From contig JAHCHX010000001.1 of the NCBI GenBank assembly GCA_026129545.1, forward strand, positions 619,501 through 683,500: a DNA stretch of 64,000 bases, given 5' to 3'. Numbering within the stretch: position 1 is the stretch's first letter; every line of letters begins with the position of its first letter. Of this stretch, positions 54,522 through 63,475 are shown piece by piece. The position numbers and the translations under genes were made by a program. The notes beneath the pieces are model-generated. The model did not search any database. It worked only from the letters and a program-made list of their open reading frames with translations, and had not been told where the DNA came from. This DNA comes from Saprospiraceae bacterium (GTDB lineage: Bacteria > Bacteroidota > Bacteroidia > Chitinophagales > Saprospiraceae).

Positions 54522-55058
54522 TCATTTGAGCAGCACGACACGGAAGCCGAACAGCCCTTTTTGCACGGGCAAAAGTATGGTGTCGCCGGGTTTGGTGAGC
54601 GGGTAGTAGGCTTGTGTTTTGTATTTAAATTTGTATGAAGCTCCATTTTCCCGAACCGTGAGAAACCAGCCTGTCTGCTCTACTTCCTCTCCTTTCAACA
54701 CGCCGTAGTTGGAGGCGTAGAAAGGTGTTTCGGCAATGAACTCAAAAGGCTGGTATTCGGTCTTGCCCACTGCTCGGTTGAGCAAGCTGCCAAACAAGGG
54801 GGCAAACAATGGAAACATGAGCAAACAGAAAAAAACCTCTGGCAAATGCCGTTCCCACGGCGTGAGGCGCTCTCGGAAGCGATAGAGCACGCCAACTGCC
54901 AGCAATAAGCCAGCAATGATTGAGCCTAACGCCAATTTGCCTATCCCGATGGTGTTGGAGAAAATGCGGAACTCTCGCGTGTAGAGCCAAGCCAGTGCGA
55001 ACAGCGCGAATAGACTGAGCCAGGCGAATAGGCGAGTGAGCAGCTCAGATTTTTGCAT
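54522..55058 (-). CDS. Hypothetical membrane protein
   Basis: 178 aa. Three TM segments (LFAWLSLFALFALAWLY; LALGSIIAGLLLAVGVLY; VFFCLLMFPLFAPLFGSLL), then a soluble beta-rich tail (~100-178). No family recognised. It overlaps the upstream small membrane gene by 14 bp. Confidence 0.75.
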   Translation of the reverse strand: MQKSELLTRLFAWLSLFALFALAWLYTREFRIFSNTIGIGKLALGSIIAGLLLAVGVLYRFRERLTPWERHLPEVFFCLLMFPLFAPLFGSLLNRAVGKTEYQPFEFIAETPFYASNYGVLKGEEVEQTGWFLTVRENGASYKFKYKTQAYYPLTKPGDTILLPVQKGLFGFRVVLLK

Positions 55059-55308
55059 GGTTGGAATTCTTTGTTATTCGGAACGATTTTGCCAAACCTG
55101 CTATTGCCACTACCGTCCAAGTTGTTTCCAAGACCAAAAAGGGTATGGACTGAATAAGCCAAGCCCCAACACTGGCAAGCACGCCGCCGGCAAGATTCAG
55201 AATGAGATAACTTCGGTCTTCCCTGTTTAAAATGCCGAAAGTGTTGAGTGAAAAAGCAGTAAGGATGAGGAATACCCCAAAGCCGCTGGTAAGGTCTGCT
55301 GTGTTCAT
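55045..55308 (-). CDS. Small CBU_0592-like membrane protein
   Basis: 87 aa from ATG 55308; an ATG six codons earlier is possible. Three TM segments with AFSLNTFGILNREDRSYLIL and LAGGVLASVGAWLIQSIPFL resemble the CBU_0592 family. Role unknown. Its 3' end overlaps the next gene, so they are cotranscribed after the ABC-F gene. Confidence 0.7.
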   Translation of the reverse strand: MNTADLTSGFGVFLILTAFSLNTFGILNREDRSYLILNLAGGVLASVGAWLIQSIPFLVLETTWTVVAIAGLAKSFRITKNSNHAKI

Positions 55309-55333
55309 AGTTATTGTTTGAAACAAGGACGCT

Positions 55334-57238
55334 CTATCCCAACCTTTCCACCGCCTGCTCCCATTCTCCGTAAACGGTTTGCAATTCCACTTTTAGGTTG
55401 TTGTATTTAAGAATGGCCTCGCTTGATTCGGGGCGATTGTAGAATTCCGGGTCGGCCATCTTTTGCTCCCACTTTCCGATTTCGCCCTCTAGTTCGCCGA
55501 TGCGTTTTTCGGCTTTTTGCACCACCCGTTGCAATTGTTTTTTCTCTTCCGAACCAAGCACCTGCACGCCGTTGTCCGTCAGTTGCGTGCCGTGTGTTGT
55601 TGTTCGTTTTTCCACATCTCGCATATTGTCCACCCGTCGTTTTTCGAGGAAATAGTTCACGTCGCCGAGGTATTCTTTCAAATGTCCATCGCGGAACTCG
55701 ATGGTGCGCGTGGTCAGCTCGGACAAGAACTCGCGGTCGTGGCTCACCACGAGCAAGGTGCCATTGTAGGCCAAGAGTGCCTGCTTGAGCACGTCTTTGG
55801 AGAGCATGTCGAGGTGGTTGGTCGGCTCGTCGAGCAGGAGGAAATTGAATGGGCGTAGGAGCATGCAGGCCAATGCGAGGCGGGCGCGTTCGCCACCGCT
55901 GAGTGCCGCCACTTTTTTGTCCACATCTTCACCGCTGAAGAGGAAGGCGCCGAGAATGCCGCGGAGTTTGGTGCGCATTTCTTCCGGCGAGTGTTGCTCC
56001 ATTGTCTGGAGCAGCGTGAGTTTGGGGTCGAGTGTCTCGGCCTGATTCTGGGCGTAGTATCCGATGCTGACGTTGTGACCCAGCGTGGCCTTGCCGGAAG
56101 TGGCGGGTTCGGCGCCAATCAGTATTTTGGCCAGTGTGGTCTTGCCCTGTCCGTTTTGGCCAACGAAGGCCACGCGCTCGCCTCTTAAAATTTGAAAGTC
56201 AACGTTTTCCAGCACTTTCAAATGGCCGTATCGTTTGCTCAAATGTTCGGCCTTTGCCACCACTTCCCCTGAGCGCGGCGCTTCGGGGAATCGGATTTTC
56301 ATCGTTGCCGTGTCCATGTCGGCGATTTCGATGCGCTCCATCTTGTCCAGTTGCTTTTGCATACTCTGCGCCATGCTGGTCTTGCTGGCTTTGGCCATGA
56401 ATCGGGCGATGGTGCGCTCCTTGTCGGCGATGACGCGCTGTTGGTTTTCATAGGCGTTTTGCATTTGTTCGCGGCGCTCGGCGCTGAGTTCCACATACTT
56501 GGAGTAGGGGGCTTTGTAGTCATAGATTTTGCCGAGCGAGATTTCCGCTGTTCGGTTGGTCACGTTGTCGAGGAAGCGGCGGTCGTGACTGATGACGATG
56601 ACCATACCGGGGTAGTTGACGAGCCAGTTTTCGAGCCAGAGGATGCTCTCGATGTCGAGGTGGTTGGTCGGCTCGTCGAGCAACAGCAGGTCGGGCTGGC
56701 GCAGGAGCATTTTGGCGAGTTCGATGCGCATTTGCCAGCCACCGCTAAACTCGTCGGTCAGGCGCGTCATGTCGGTGTGTTGAAAGCCGAGACCTGCGAG
56801 CACTTTTTCCGCGTCGGCTTGGGTGGTGGCGCTTCCCATGTGGTGGAGGTGTTCGGTCACGTCGCTCATCTGCTCGATGAGCTTGTGGTAGGCATCGGAC
56901 TCGTAGTCGTCGCGGGTAGCGAGTTCGTTTTCGATGCGTCGCAACTCGTTTTCCAAGGCCAGTATTTCGGCAAAGGCGGTCATGGTCTCGTCAATGACGG
57001 TTTTGCCTTTGGGCAAGAGCATGTCTTGGTGCAAGTAGCCGAGCGTGAAATGCGCCGGCACCACCACGTTGCCTTCGTGGGGCGACATTTCACCGGCGAT
57101 GATTTTGAGGAGGGTGGATTTGCCCGCGCCGTTGCGGCCCACGAGGCCGACGCGCTCGCCGGGTTTGAGCACGAAGTTGACCGAATCGAGCAGGATGCGG
57201 TTGCCGTATTGGATGTAGATGTTTGAGAGGCTGAGCAT
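55334..57238 (-). CDS. ABC-F family ribosome-associated ATPase
   Basis: 634 aa, two ABC domains and no TM segment. Domain 1: GRNGAGKSTLLKII, FSGGWQMRIELAK, LLLLDEPTNHLD. Domain 2: GQNGQGKTTLAKIL, LSGGERARLALA, LLLDEPTNHLD. A charged linker (~240-310) and a C-terminal coiled coil (~550-634) are present. ABC-F proteins act on the ribosomal E site. TACCTTTG lies 8 bp before the ATG on the minus strand. Confidence 0.94.
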   Translation of the reverse strand: MLSLSNIYIQYGNRILLDSVNFVLKPGERVGLVGRNGAGKSTLLKIIAGEMSPHEGNVVVPAHFTLGYLHQDMLLPKGKTVIDETMTAFAEILALENELRRIENELATRDDYESDAYHKLIEQMSDVTEHLHHMGSATTQADAEKVLAGLGFQHTDMTRLTDEFSGGWQMRIELAKMLLRQPDLLLLDEPTNHLDIESILWLENWLVNYPGMVIVISHDRRFLDNVTNRTAEISLGKIYDYKAPYSKYVELSAERREQMQNAYENQQRVIADKERTIARFMAKASKTSMAQSMQKQLDKMERIEIADMDTATMKIRFPEAPRSGEVVAKAEHLSKRYGHLKVLENVDFQILRGERVAFVGQNGQGKTTLAKILIGAEPATSGKATLGHNVSIGYYAQNQAETLDPKLTLLQTMEQHSPEEMRTKLRGILGAFLFSGEDVDKKVAALSGGERARLALACMLLRPFNFLLLDEPTNHLDMLSKDVLKQALLAYNGTLLVVSHDREFLSELTTRTIEFRDGHLKEYLGDVNYFLEKRRVDNMRDVEKRTTTHGTQLTDNGVQVLGSEEKKQLQRVVQKAEKRIGELEGEIGKWEQKMADPEFYNRPESSEAILKYNNLKVELQTVYGEWEQAVERLG

Positions 57239-57285
57239 AGCGGGCGCAAAGGTAGGAAAATGGGAGGCCTCGTTTTGCCCATTGT

Positions 57286-57595
57286 TTACGAATTAAAGGG
57301 CAAATCAAGCGGCCGCGCGCTGTGGCGAATGGCAATAATCCTGATTTCCGGTGCATCGGAGACAAAATAGATGATGCGGTATTTTTCCACTATCAATTCA
57401 CGAATGGAAGGGATATTCAATTCCGGCACCATTCTGCCTAGCAAAGGAAATTGCTCAATGGGTTTCACCTTGTCGAATATGGCGTCCAACAGCGTGTCGG
57501 CATAACGCTCGGATTTCTCCAAATGGAAAACATACACTGCGCGCAAATTATCATGATGCGTGCTTGAAGACTTTGTATTCGGTCGGTCCATTCAT
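57286..57595 (-). pseudogene. RelE/ParE-family toxin, frameshifted near the 5' end
   Basis: The frame 57286-57591 encodes the family core (NLRAVYVFHLEKSERYADTL, PLLGRMVPELNIPSIRELIV, YRIIYFV, IIAIRHSARPL), but its N-terminus is foreign. In the neighbouring frame the ATG at 57595 gives MNGPTEYKVFKHAS before TGA at 57553-57551. Removing one base there joins it to DNLRAVYVF, a normal RelE/ParE start. So one inserted base (or a sequencing error) has broken the gene. No antitoxin gene is seen upstream. Confidence 0.72.
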
Positions 57596-57757
57596 CTCGA
57601 TAGGGTATTCCTTTTTCGTGGATTTTAGTAAATACGAAAGTAATCCGGAAGCAGTTGTTGCTGTCCATTTCAGGCCCGAAAAGAAATATACCCGCTTGTT
57701 GCGCATTTTGATATGGGTCAAAGTTTTTTAATCGAGCAGTTATTACGCAAGAGCTGA

Positions 57758-57844
57758 TATACCTCGTGCCGCCAAGTTTTCAGCATGGTTGGAAGGATGA
57801 GATCACGTTTACTAAACTTCAAAAGTTTAGTAAACGCTACCCTA
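57758..57844. repeat. Family B repeat copy 1 (left part)
   Basis: 87 bp nearly identical to the start of copy 2: TATACCTCGTGCCGCCAAGT arm, then the inner palindrome GTTTACTAAACTT / AAGTTTAGTAAAC. It stops before the right arm. Confidence 0.85.
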
Positions 57845-57913
57845 ATTATCCAACTTTACAATCCGGCTGCATGGCACGGAATAAAAATTGACTTGCATGT
57901 CACTTGGAGATAC

Positions 57914-58033
57914 TATACCTCGTGCCGCCAAGTTTTCAGCATGGTTGGAAGGATGAGATCACGTTTACTAAACTTCAAAAGTTTAGTAAACGCTACCCTA
58001 GACGACGCTGAAAACTTGGCGGCGCGAGGTATA
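57914..58033. repeat. Family B repeat copy 2 (full nested palindrome)
   Basis: 27-bp outer arms (57914-57940 and 58007-58033) with one mismatch; inner palindrome at 57961-57991. It could fold as a long cruciform. Confidence 0.88.
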
Positions 58034-58193
58034 AACAGGTGCTGGCCAACAAATAAATCTGAATTTTGGAAAAGCAGGGCATTTCGCTTTATGTGGAATG
58101 CCTTTTTTAATTCTCGCGCTGCCGCCACATCACTCGCGTCGTGAAAGACCGTCAACTGGCGAACAACCCACCCACCCGTCACTGACTATGGAT

Positions 58194-58201
58194 TACCTTT
58201 G
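58194..58201 (+). promoter_or_regulatory. -7 element of the ferredoxin gene
   Basis: Exact TACCTTTG, 24 bp before the ATG at 58226. No clear -33 TTTG. Confidence 0.5.
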
Positions 58202-58225
58202 CCCCTCAAAAATCATCCGCACTCC

Positions 58226-58543
58226 ATGATTCACGTCACCGTCCTCGACCGCGAAGAAACGCCCCACGACCTCGAAGCCCCCACCGACATGGGGCTGAGC
58301 CTAATGGAATTGTGCAAAGCCTACGAACTGCCCGTGGAAGGCACCTGTGGCGGCATGGCGCTCTGTGCATCCTGTCATGTTTACGTCCTCAGCGACCATG
58401 CCCTGCCCGTGCCCTCCGACGACGAATTGGCCATGCTCGATTCGGCTTTTTTCGTGAAAAACAACAGTCGCCTCGGCTGCCAAATCAAACTCAAGGACGA
58501 CATGGACGGTCTCACCGTACGATTGGCGCCAGTAGGGGAGTAG
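58226..58543 (+). CDS. Adrenodoxin-type 2Fe-2S ferredoxin
   Basis: 105 aa from ATG 58226. Cluster ligands C41, C47, C50 (TCGGMALCASC) and C85 (RLGCQ), with SLMELCKAYELPVEGTCGG typical of the vertebrate-type/Isc ferredoxin group. It carries single electrons in the cytoplasm, for example to FeS assembly or a hydroxylase. It is convergent with the next gene (5-bp gap). Confidence 0.94.
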   Translation: MIHVTVLDREETPHDLEAPTDMGLSLMELCKAYELPVEGTCGGMALCASCHVYVLSDHALPVPSDDELAMLDSAFFVKNNSRLGCQIKLKDDMDGLTVRLAPVGE

Positions 58544-58548
58544 AAAGC

Positions 58549-60393
58549 TTACTCGTACAACTCTACCCGCAAGTCGTCCACGAAAATATCGTGTGCCTGA
58601 GGGTTCCACACATACACTTTCAGTAGCGCGTCTTCTCGGATATTTTTGGGCACTGGCATGAAATAGCTCACCTGCCCCCACATATTCGACCTGCCGGTCC
58701 ACAAAGTGCCTTCTCGATTGCCCGGCTTGTTTTCAAGCCGCACGGCGCAATAATCGAGCATTTCACCGCCCTGACCGATATAAGTCACCAATTGGCTCAT
58801 TTTGTAGAGGTCGAGAAAAATATCGGGTCGCATGCACCATACACTCACCTTGAGCCATCGGCCTGGCTTGAGCTCTGCCCCGACGGGTTCGACCACAAGC
58901 CCCGGACTGAACTGCTGCGATTGATTGAAACGATAGCCAAACTGCCCAGCATATCGGTATTCGCGGGTGAAGTGGGTGGAAGCGGAGTCTTCAAAATCGT
59001 TGAAGTACAACGTTTTCACCAGACGAAGACGGCTGGGGTCGGCGGGTTGAGCGGGAGCGCCATCGAAGTAGAGCAGGTCGTTTGCGCTTAGACGGGTTTT
59101 CCACATGGAGGAAAAGAAAAAGCGTCGGTTGCTCAGTTCTGTCCATTGCATTCCCCTGTCGTACTGCCAAGTTTGAAACACGTTGAGCGCAGTGCACAGC
59201 AGGATGAACCCCGGTGTCAACCACCGAAGCCATAGTTTTTTGAAGGCAAAAACAAGAAAGTATCCCATCGGGATGGCCAGCAGCGCGTAGAACTGTATCA
59301 TGGGTCGAGCGCCGAAGCCGTTGGTCCATTGCCAACACCAATAGCTGTAAATGAGGTAAAGTTGAGCGGGCAGGATGAGTAGGACGGGTAGCAGATAATT
59401 GTTGCGGCTTTTCCACAGCCACCAGATGCCAAAGATGGCGAGATACATCACGGGGGTGTAGGCAAGCCAGCCGTTTTGGTACCCGAATATACCTTCCAGC
59501 AAATGTGGATTGGAAAAGTCAAAACCCTCGTCGCCGTAGCTGTAATAGAAAAATGTGCCAGCGTGTTTTTTCCAGAACAACAATTGTGGCAGGCCCACCA
59601 ATACCGCGCAGCCAACCAATGCCGCGCAATGCAGCCATTTTTCCCGCAACAATGCAAGACGCCCGCGCAAAGCCTGCCACGACGAAATGCCCCAAAGGAG
59701 CGGCGCCAAGGCCATCATCGCATCGGAAGGGCGAATCAGCGCAATCAGACCAAAAGCAAGCCCCACCCCCACCGCATAGGCGATGCGCTGTGTCTCGTAC
59801 CACCGCTCGGTGAACAAGAGCAGCAGTGCAAACAGCAAGAACGACCCCGCATGGCTCATGCCGGTATTCCAGACCGAAAAAAAGTATAAATTCGTCGCCA
59901 AGCCAATCGCTCCCAGCACCCACGCCGCGATGCGGTCGGGGAAATATCGGAGCAGTACCTTCCGCAGCACCAGCAAGCCAAGAAAACCATACACGCAGGC
60001 ATTCAAAAACACCAAGTAGCGATAAATCATCGAATACCCGTCAGGCTCATAGCCCAGCAAAGGCGCGAGCCAATGCGCGGCGGCGAAAAATGGCGCATAT
60101 AGCACTGCCATCCCCATCGTGTACTTGTTCAAATAAACCGCTTCGCTCGCCCCCGCGGGGCGGCTGAATCCCTCATCCTCCATGGGGCGGTCGGGCTGCC
60201 CAAACACTTTGCGACGCACTTGTAGCGTCGTCTGCGGATTCTCCACATCCCGGTACAACAACGACGAGGTCAGCCAAATGTAATACCCATTCGGGTCGCC
60301 TCCCGAAAAGCCATTTTGCCAGTTTTTGAAATAGTGAAACGAGGCCACATAACACAATCCGATGAAGAAACAGGTGTAGAGGGAGTAGCGCAT
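58549..60393 (-). CDS. Polytopic GT-C-type glycosyltransferase-like protein with C-terminal jelly-roll domain
   Basis: 614 aa. About eleven TM segments in residues ~1-420. The first large loop (SGGDPNGYYIWLTSSLLY) has the acidic pattern of GT39/GT83-like enzymes that use lipid-linked sugars. Residues ~445-614 are soluble and beta-rich (LVKTLYFNDFED, GRWLKVSVWCMRP, LLKVYVWNPQAHDIFVDDLR), like a carbohydrate-binding jelly roll. No named family is certain. The heptad array touches its start codon. Confidence 0.8.
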   Translation of the reverse strand: MRYSLYTCFFIGLCYVASFHYFKNWQNGFSGGDPNGYYIWLTSSLLYRDVENPQTTLQVRRKVFGQPDRPMEDEGFSRPAGASEAVYLNKYTMGMAVLYAPFFAAAHWLAPLLGYEPDGYSMIYRYLVFLNACVYGFLGLLVLRKVLLRYFPDRIAAWVLGAIGLATNLYFFSVWNTGMSHAGSFLLFALLLLFTERWYETQRIAYAVGVGLAFGLIALIRPSDAMMALAPLLWGISSWQALRGRLALLREKWLHCAALVGCAVLVGLPQLLFWKKHAGTFFYYSYGDEGFDFSNPHLLEGIFGYQNGWLAYTPVMYLAIFGIWWLWKSRNNYLLPVLLILPAQLYLIYSYWCWQWTNGFGARPMIQFYALLAIPMGYFLVFAFKKLWLRWLTPGFILLCTALNVFQTWQYDRGMQWTELSNRRFFFSSMWKTRLSANDLLYFDGAPAQPADPSRLRLVKTLYFNDFEDSASTHFTREYRYAGQFGYRFNQSQQFSPGLVVEPVGAELKPGRWLKVSVWCMRPDIFLDLYKMSQLVTYIGQGGEMLDYCAVRLENKPGNREGTLWTGRSNMWGQVSYFMPVPKNIREDALLKVYVWNPQAHDIFVDDLRVELYE

Positions 60394-60397
60394 GGGC

Positions 60398-60446
60398 GAT
60401 TTGCGATTTACGATTTGCGATTTACGATTTACGATTTGAGATTTAT
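60398..60446. repeat. Heptad tandem array (GATTTRC, ~7 units)
   Basis: GATTTGC and GATTTAC units, reverse complement of the AAATCGY heptad at 50091. More GATTTAC sequence resumes at 60579-60590, on the far side of repeat A copy 2. Confidence 0.88.
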
Positions 60447-60580
60447 GCGAATCAAGGGTTAGAAAATTGACTTCGTTTTAAGCGACTTACGTTTACGAAA
60501 CTTTTGAAAGTTTCGTAAACGTGGGTGCTTAAAAATATGACTTTCAACACTTTGGATTTTCCAATTCTTGATTCGCATGA
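60444..60580. repeat. Nested palindromic repeat, family A copy 2
   Basis: Outer arms TATGCGAATCAAGGGTTAGA and the inverted CTTGATTCGCATGA. Inner palindrome at 60489-60522 (ACGTTTACGAAACTTT...). It sits inside the GATTTAC heptad array. Confidence 0.86.
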
Positions 60581-60592
60581 TTTACGATTTGT

Positions 60593-60637
60593 GTGTGCCT
60601 GAGATAGGTTGTCCGTCAACCTATTTCAGGCATACAC
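60593..60637. terminator. Hairpin downstream of the AddB-like gene
   Basis: Arms GTGTGCCTGAGATAGGTTG and CAACCTATTTCAGGCATACAC with a 5-base loop. No T-run, so a terminator role is only likely from position. Confidence 0.5.
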
Positions 60638-60666
60638 AACTGGCTTGTTTGGGAGAGGGAGCCGCG

Positions 60667-63408
60667 TTATAGCCCCATTTCGAGCAGCACCCGGTAATCG
60701 TCCCACGGCGCGTCGTCCGTTTTCATTTCCAACAGTTCAAAAAGTTGCCCCTCGTAGATGGCTTCCAGTTCTTGCGCCGTGCGGGCAGTGCGGAGTTCCA
60801 GCGTGCCAAGTTGCAATTGTTCCATGCGCCATGCGAAAGTTTTTTCCATTTTTTGAAAAATGGCTTCGCAAGCTGCCGCGTGGTCCTCGTTGCCGTTTCC
60901 GGCGACAATAGCTTCTTTGAAGGCCATTGTGTTGCGGGCTATCATTTTCCCCTCCTCCAAAATGAAATAAGCCGTGTGGGGCCATTGCCCGGCGGGAGGC
61001 AAAAGGTGAGCGTAAAGGACAAGTTGCAAATCTTCGCCATTTTTTATCAGTTCCCTTCGCCGCCGGGCCCCGCTCCATTTCAGGTCAACGATGGCCAGTT
61101 CGTCCGCACGTTGAAGCACCAAATCGGCCTTGCCGCGCACGGGCATTTTTCCAAAAAAGCCTTCCAAGTCAAGTTCGGTATGCGCCACGCTCCAGCCATT
61201 GCTTCGAAGCAGCGACACGAGGCTCCAAGCGGCGTTTTTCACTCGATTCAAAAAGGCATTGCGCTCTGGTTCGCGGCCATAAAGCAAGAGCGTCGCTCCT
61301 TCGCGGGGCAACAAGGTCTCGGCTTCCGCGTCCACCCATTCCTGCACGGCGCGTCGGTCGAGTGCCGTGATGTCGTCCTTCAATAATTTTTCAAAAAAAC
61401 GGTGAGCCAGGCTGCCGAGCAAGGTGGTGTCGCCCGTCACACTGAGCAGGCTCGAAGGGAAAAGCCGCATTTTTTGCCTGAAAAACCAGCGGTGTGGGTA
61501 GTAAAAAAGGCTCTCCAAGTTGGTCGGTGTCTCATACTCGCTTTCCGGCAGCAAATCGGGGCGCTCGATGCGCAATTGGGGATGCGCCCGACCAGCAGGG
61601 CGAACAGCCAACAAAGACCGTTCGGGCATTTGCCATAGTTGGCTCAGGCGATTTCTGTCGGTTTCGTCGTCGAGGCGAAAAGTGAACGCTTGTCGATGCG
61701 GGAAAGTCGCCTCTATGTCACCCAGCAGCAGGTTCGGCACGGCCTCCGCGCCATCAGCCTGTTGTGGCACCACAAGGATGAGCCTTTGAGCCGTTTGCAA
61801 CACTGGACGCATCTGTCGCAGGAGGTTCAGTTGGCTTTCCCGCCGCGGTGTGCCAAGGAGCCACCCTTGCTGCTCGCAGAAGTTTCGTTCTTCCGATTGC
61901 CATTTGTCGGGGGTAGGGGTTGTGTTCTCGTACAGGCAATTCCACCAAACGAGGGTGTCCACGGGTGTCGCCAAAGCGCCGGGGCTATGCACGAACTCGA
62001 ATCGCCCCAACTCTGCGGGCGCAAACTGCACGGGCGATGGCTCGTAGATGGTGCGGACGATGCGCTCCAGTTCGAGAAAAGTGATGCGTTGCTCGGGCAG
62101 GGTTTCGAGCAAGTCGCGGATGCGTCGGGCTTGCTCGGCCAACACGAGCAGGGAAGTGTTGGTGCTGCCCGTTTCATCAAAATAATCAAGCGCCCACTCG
62201 TGCAAATAGTTGTAAATCACAATCGCCTCGCGTTTGGGGGCCGTGCCGTTGGCTGAATAACGACGACGACCAAACCAAAACTCATATTGCTCCCGCACCC
62301 TATCAGGCACCTCTGCTTGCTCCAAATAGCCATACACCGCCGCAAACCAAGTGTCGCTCATCATTCCCGGCTTTTCAGCCAACACACGCGCTATCTCCAA
62401 TGCTAACCCCCCATCGAGGGGCTTCACGGGCAGGGTGGCGAATTCCATGATTTTGAACACGTCCACTGGTTCCCACAGAAAAGCGGGAGCCAGTTTGAGC
62501 ACTTGCAATGAGGGGCGAGCTAAGGAAGCCGACAGAATCCCCATTGCCGGAAAACCTTCGAGCACCAGCGCCCGCTCCAGCAATAAGTTCATCTCGGGCA
62601 CAAGGAAGACTGGGCAAAATGCGGGGTTGTGTTTGGCGATTTGCGCCAAAGCAACCGCAGCGTCGCTATCGCGGCGAGCGCGAAGAATGAGGATGCTGGA
62701 AGCCTCAGCCTCCGCGGGCGGCACCGGTTCCTCGCCGCTCATTTTTCGCTGCAAGTGCCCTAGATTCGTCTTGGCATCTGCCGCACAAATGGCATGGGTC
62801 GTCTCTATTTCGATTTTGTGCGAACGAAGGATTTGCAACAACCATTGAATATGTGGTGCTTGCAGGTGCTCCGGTTCGTGAAGCCAGATTTTTGACAACG
62901 GGACTGGCCGTTTTTTTAAAGTTCGCAACACTTGCACAAAGCGGTCGGCGAAACCAAAGGCTCGCACATCTGCCTCGGGGGCAGACAATTTTTCTTGAAA
63001 TAATGCCTCGACCGCGCCAAGTGTGGCCAATCGAGGGGGCAGCCCATCAAGAGATGCCAAAAGGGAAAACCTCCCGTTGCTGGCCAGCAACAATTCGTCG
63101 CGCCAAGCCAGCAAGGTGGCAGCCGTGGCAAAGCGGTCGGCGGCGAAGGATTTTTCGTAGAATGGATGTCGGTTGGCGGGCGAGTCCTGCTCGAGCGCGA
63201 TGAGGTGCTGCCCCAAAGCCTGTCGGTATAATTCGATGCGGAGGTAGTCGGTGTTTTCGGGATAACCACACAAACCAAGTTGATTTTCAAGCCAATGCAA
63301 CAGTTTTTGCGGGCCAGCGTAAAACGCGCCCACCCTCGTCGGGCTGGGAGGGGCATAGACCGGGCCATCGAAATCAATACCGAAATGACAAGTAAACATG
63401 GCGAACAA
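60667..63408 (-). CDS. PD-(D/E)XK nuclease family protein (AddB-like)
   Basis: 913 aa. A long helicase-like scaffold without intact Walker A, followed by a C-terminal PD-(D/E)XK nuclease: SLAHRFFEKLL, VRGKADLVLQRADELAIVDLKWSG (Asp and DxK), GEDLQLVLYAHLL (Gln motif). This matches AddB-like subunits of RecBCD-type end-processing enzymes. The FeS cysteine expected before the nuclease (CxxxF) is replaced (LFYYPHRWFF). No addA lies beside it. Confidence 0.85.
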   Translation of the reverse strand: MFAMFTCHFGIDFDGPVYAPPSPTRVGAFYAGPQKLLHWLENQLGLCGYPENTDYLRIELYRQALGQHLIALEQDSPANRHPFYEKSFAADRFATAATLLAWRDELLLASNGRFSLLASLDGLPPRLATLGAVEALFQEKLSAPEADVRAFGFADRFVQVLRTLKKRPVPLSKIWLHEPEHLQAPHIQWLLQILRSHKIEIETTHAICAADAKTNLGHLQRKMSGEEPVPPAEAEASSILILRARRDSDAAVALAQIAKHNPAFCPVFLVPEMNLLLERALVLEGFPAMGILSASLARPSLQVLKLAPAFLWEPVDVFKIMEFATLPVKPLDGGLALEIARVLAEKPGMMSDTWFAAVYGYLEQAEVPDRVREQYEFWFGRRRYSANGTAPKREAIVIYNYLHEWALDYFDETGSTNTSLLVLAEQARRIRDLLETLPEQRITFLELERIVRTIYEPSPVQFAPAELGRFEFVHSPGALATPVDTLVWWNCLYENTTPTPDKWQSEERNFCEQQGWLLGTPRRESQLNLLRQMRPVLQTAQRLILVVPQQADGAEAVPNLLLGDIEATFPHRQAFTFRLDDETDRNRLSQLWQMPERSLLAVRPAGRAHPQLRIERPDLLPESEYETPTNLESLFYYPHRWFFRQKMRLFPSSLLSVTGDTTLLGSLAHRFFEKLLKDDITALDRRAVQEWVDAEAETLLPREGATLLLYGREPERNAFLNRVKNAAWSLVSLLRSNGWSVAHTELDLEGFFGKMPVRGKADLVLQRADELAIVDLKWSGARRRRELIKNGEDLQLVLYAHLLPPAGQWPHTAYFILEEGKMIARNTMAFKEAIVAGNGNEDHAAACEAIFQKMEKTFAWRMEQLQLGTLELRTARTAQELEAIYEGQLFELLEMKTDDAPWDDYRVLLEMGL

Positions 63409-63475
63409 AAGTAGGCGCTCCCGCCTTTTTCACTTAGCTTTGCCCCGCTTTTTTGAAACAATTTTTTTGATAAAC

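Larger units (their letters stand above)
57596..58225. other. 630-bp spacer with tandem family B repeats
   Basis: No gene seen. It holds a truncated and a full copy of repeat B (57758-57844 and 57914-58033) and the promoter-like box of the ferredoxin gene. Confidence 0.65.

Noticed and set aside
57551..57706. 51-codon frame upstream of the toxin as an antitoxin
   Set aside because: Its last 14 residues read as the displaced N-terminus of the toxin, and no antitoxin motif is present.
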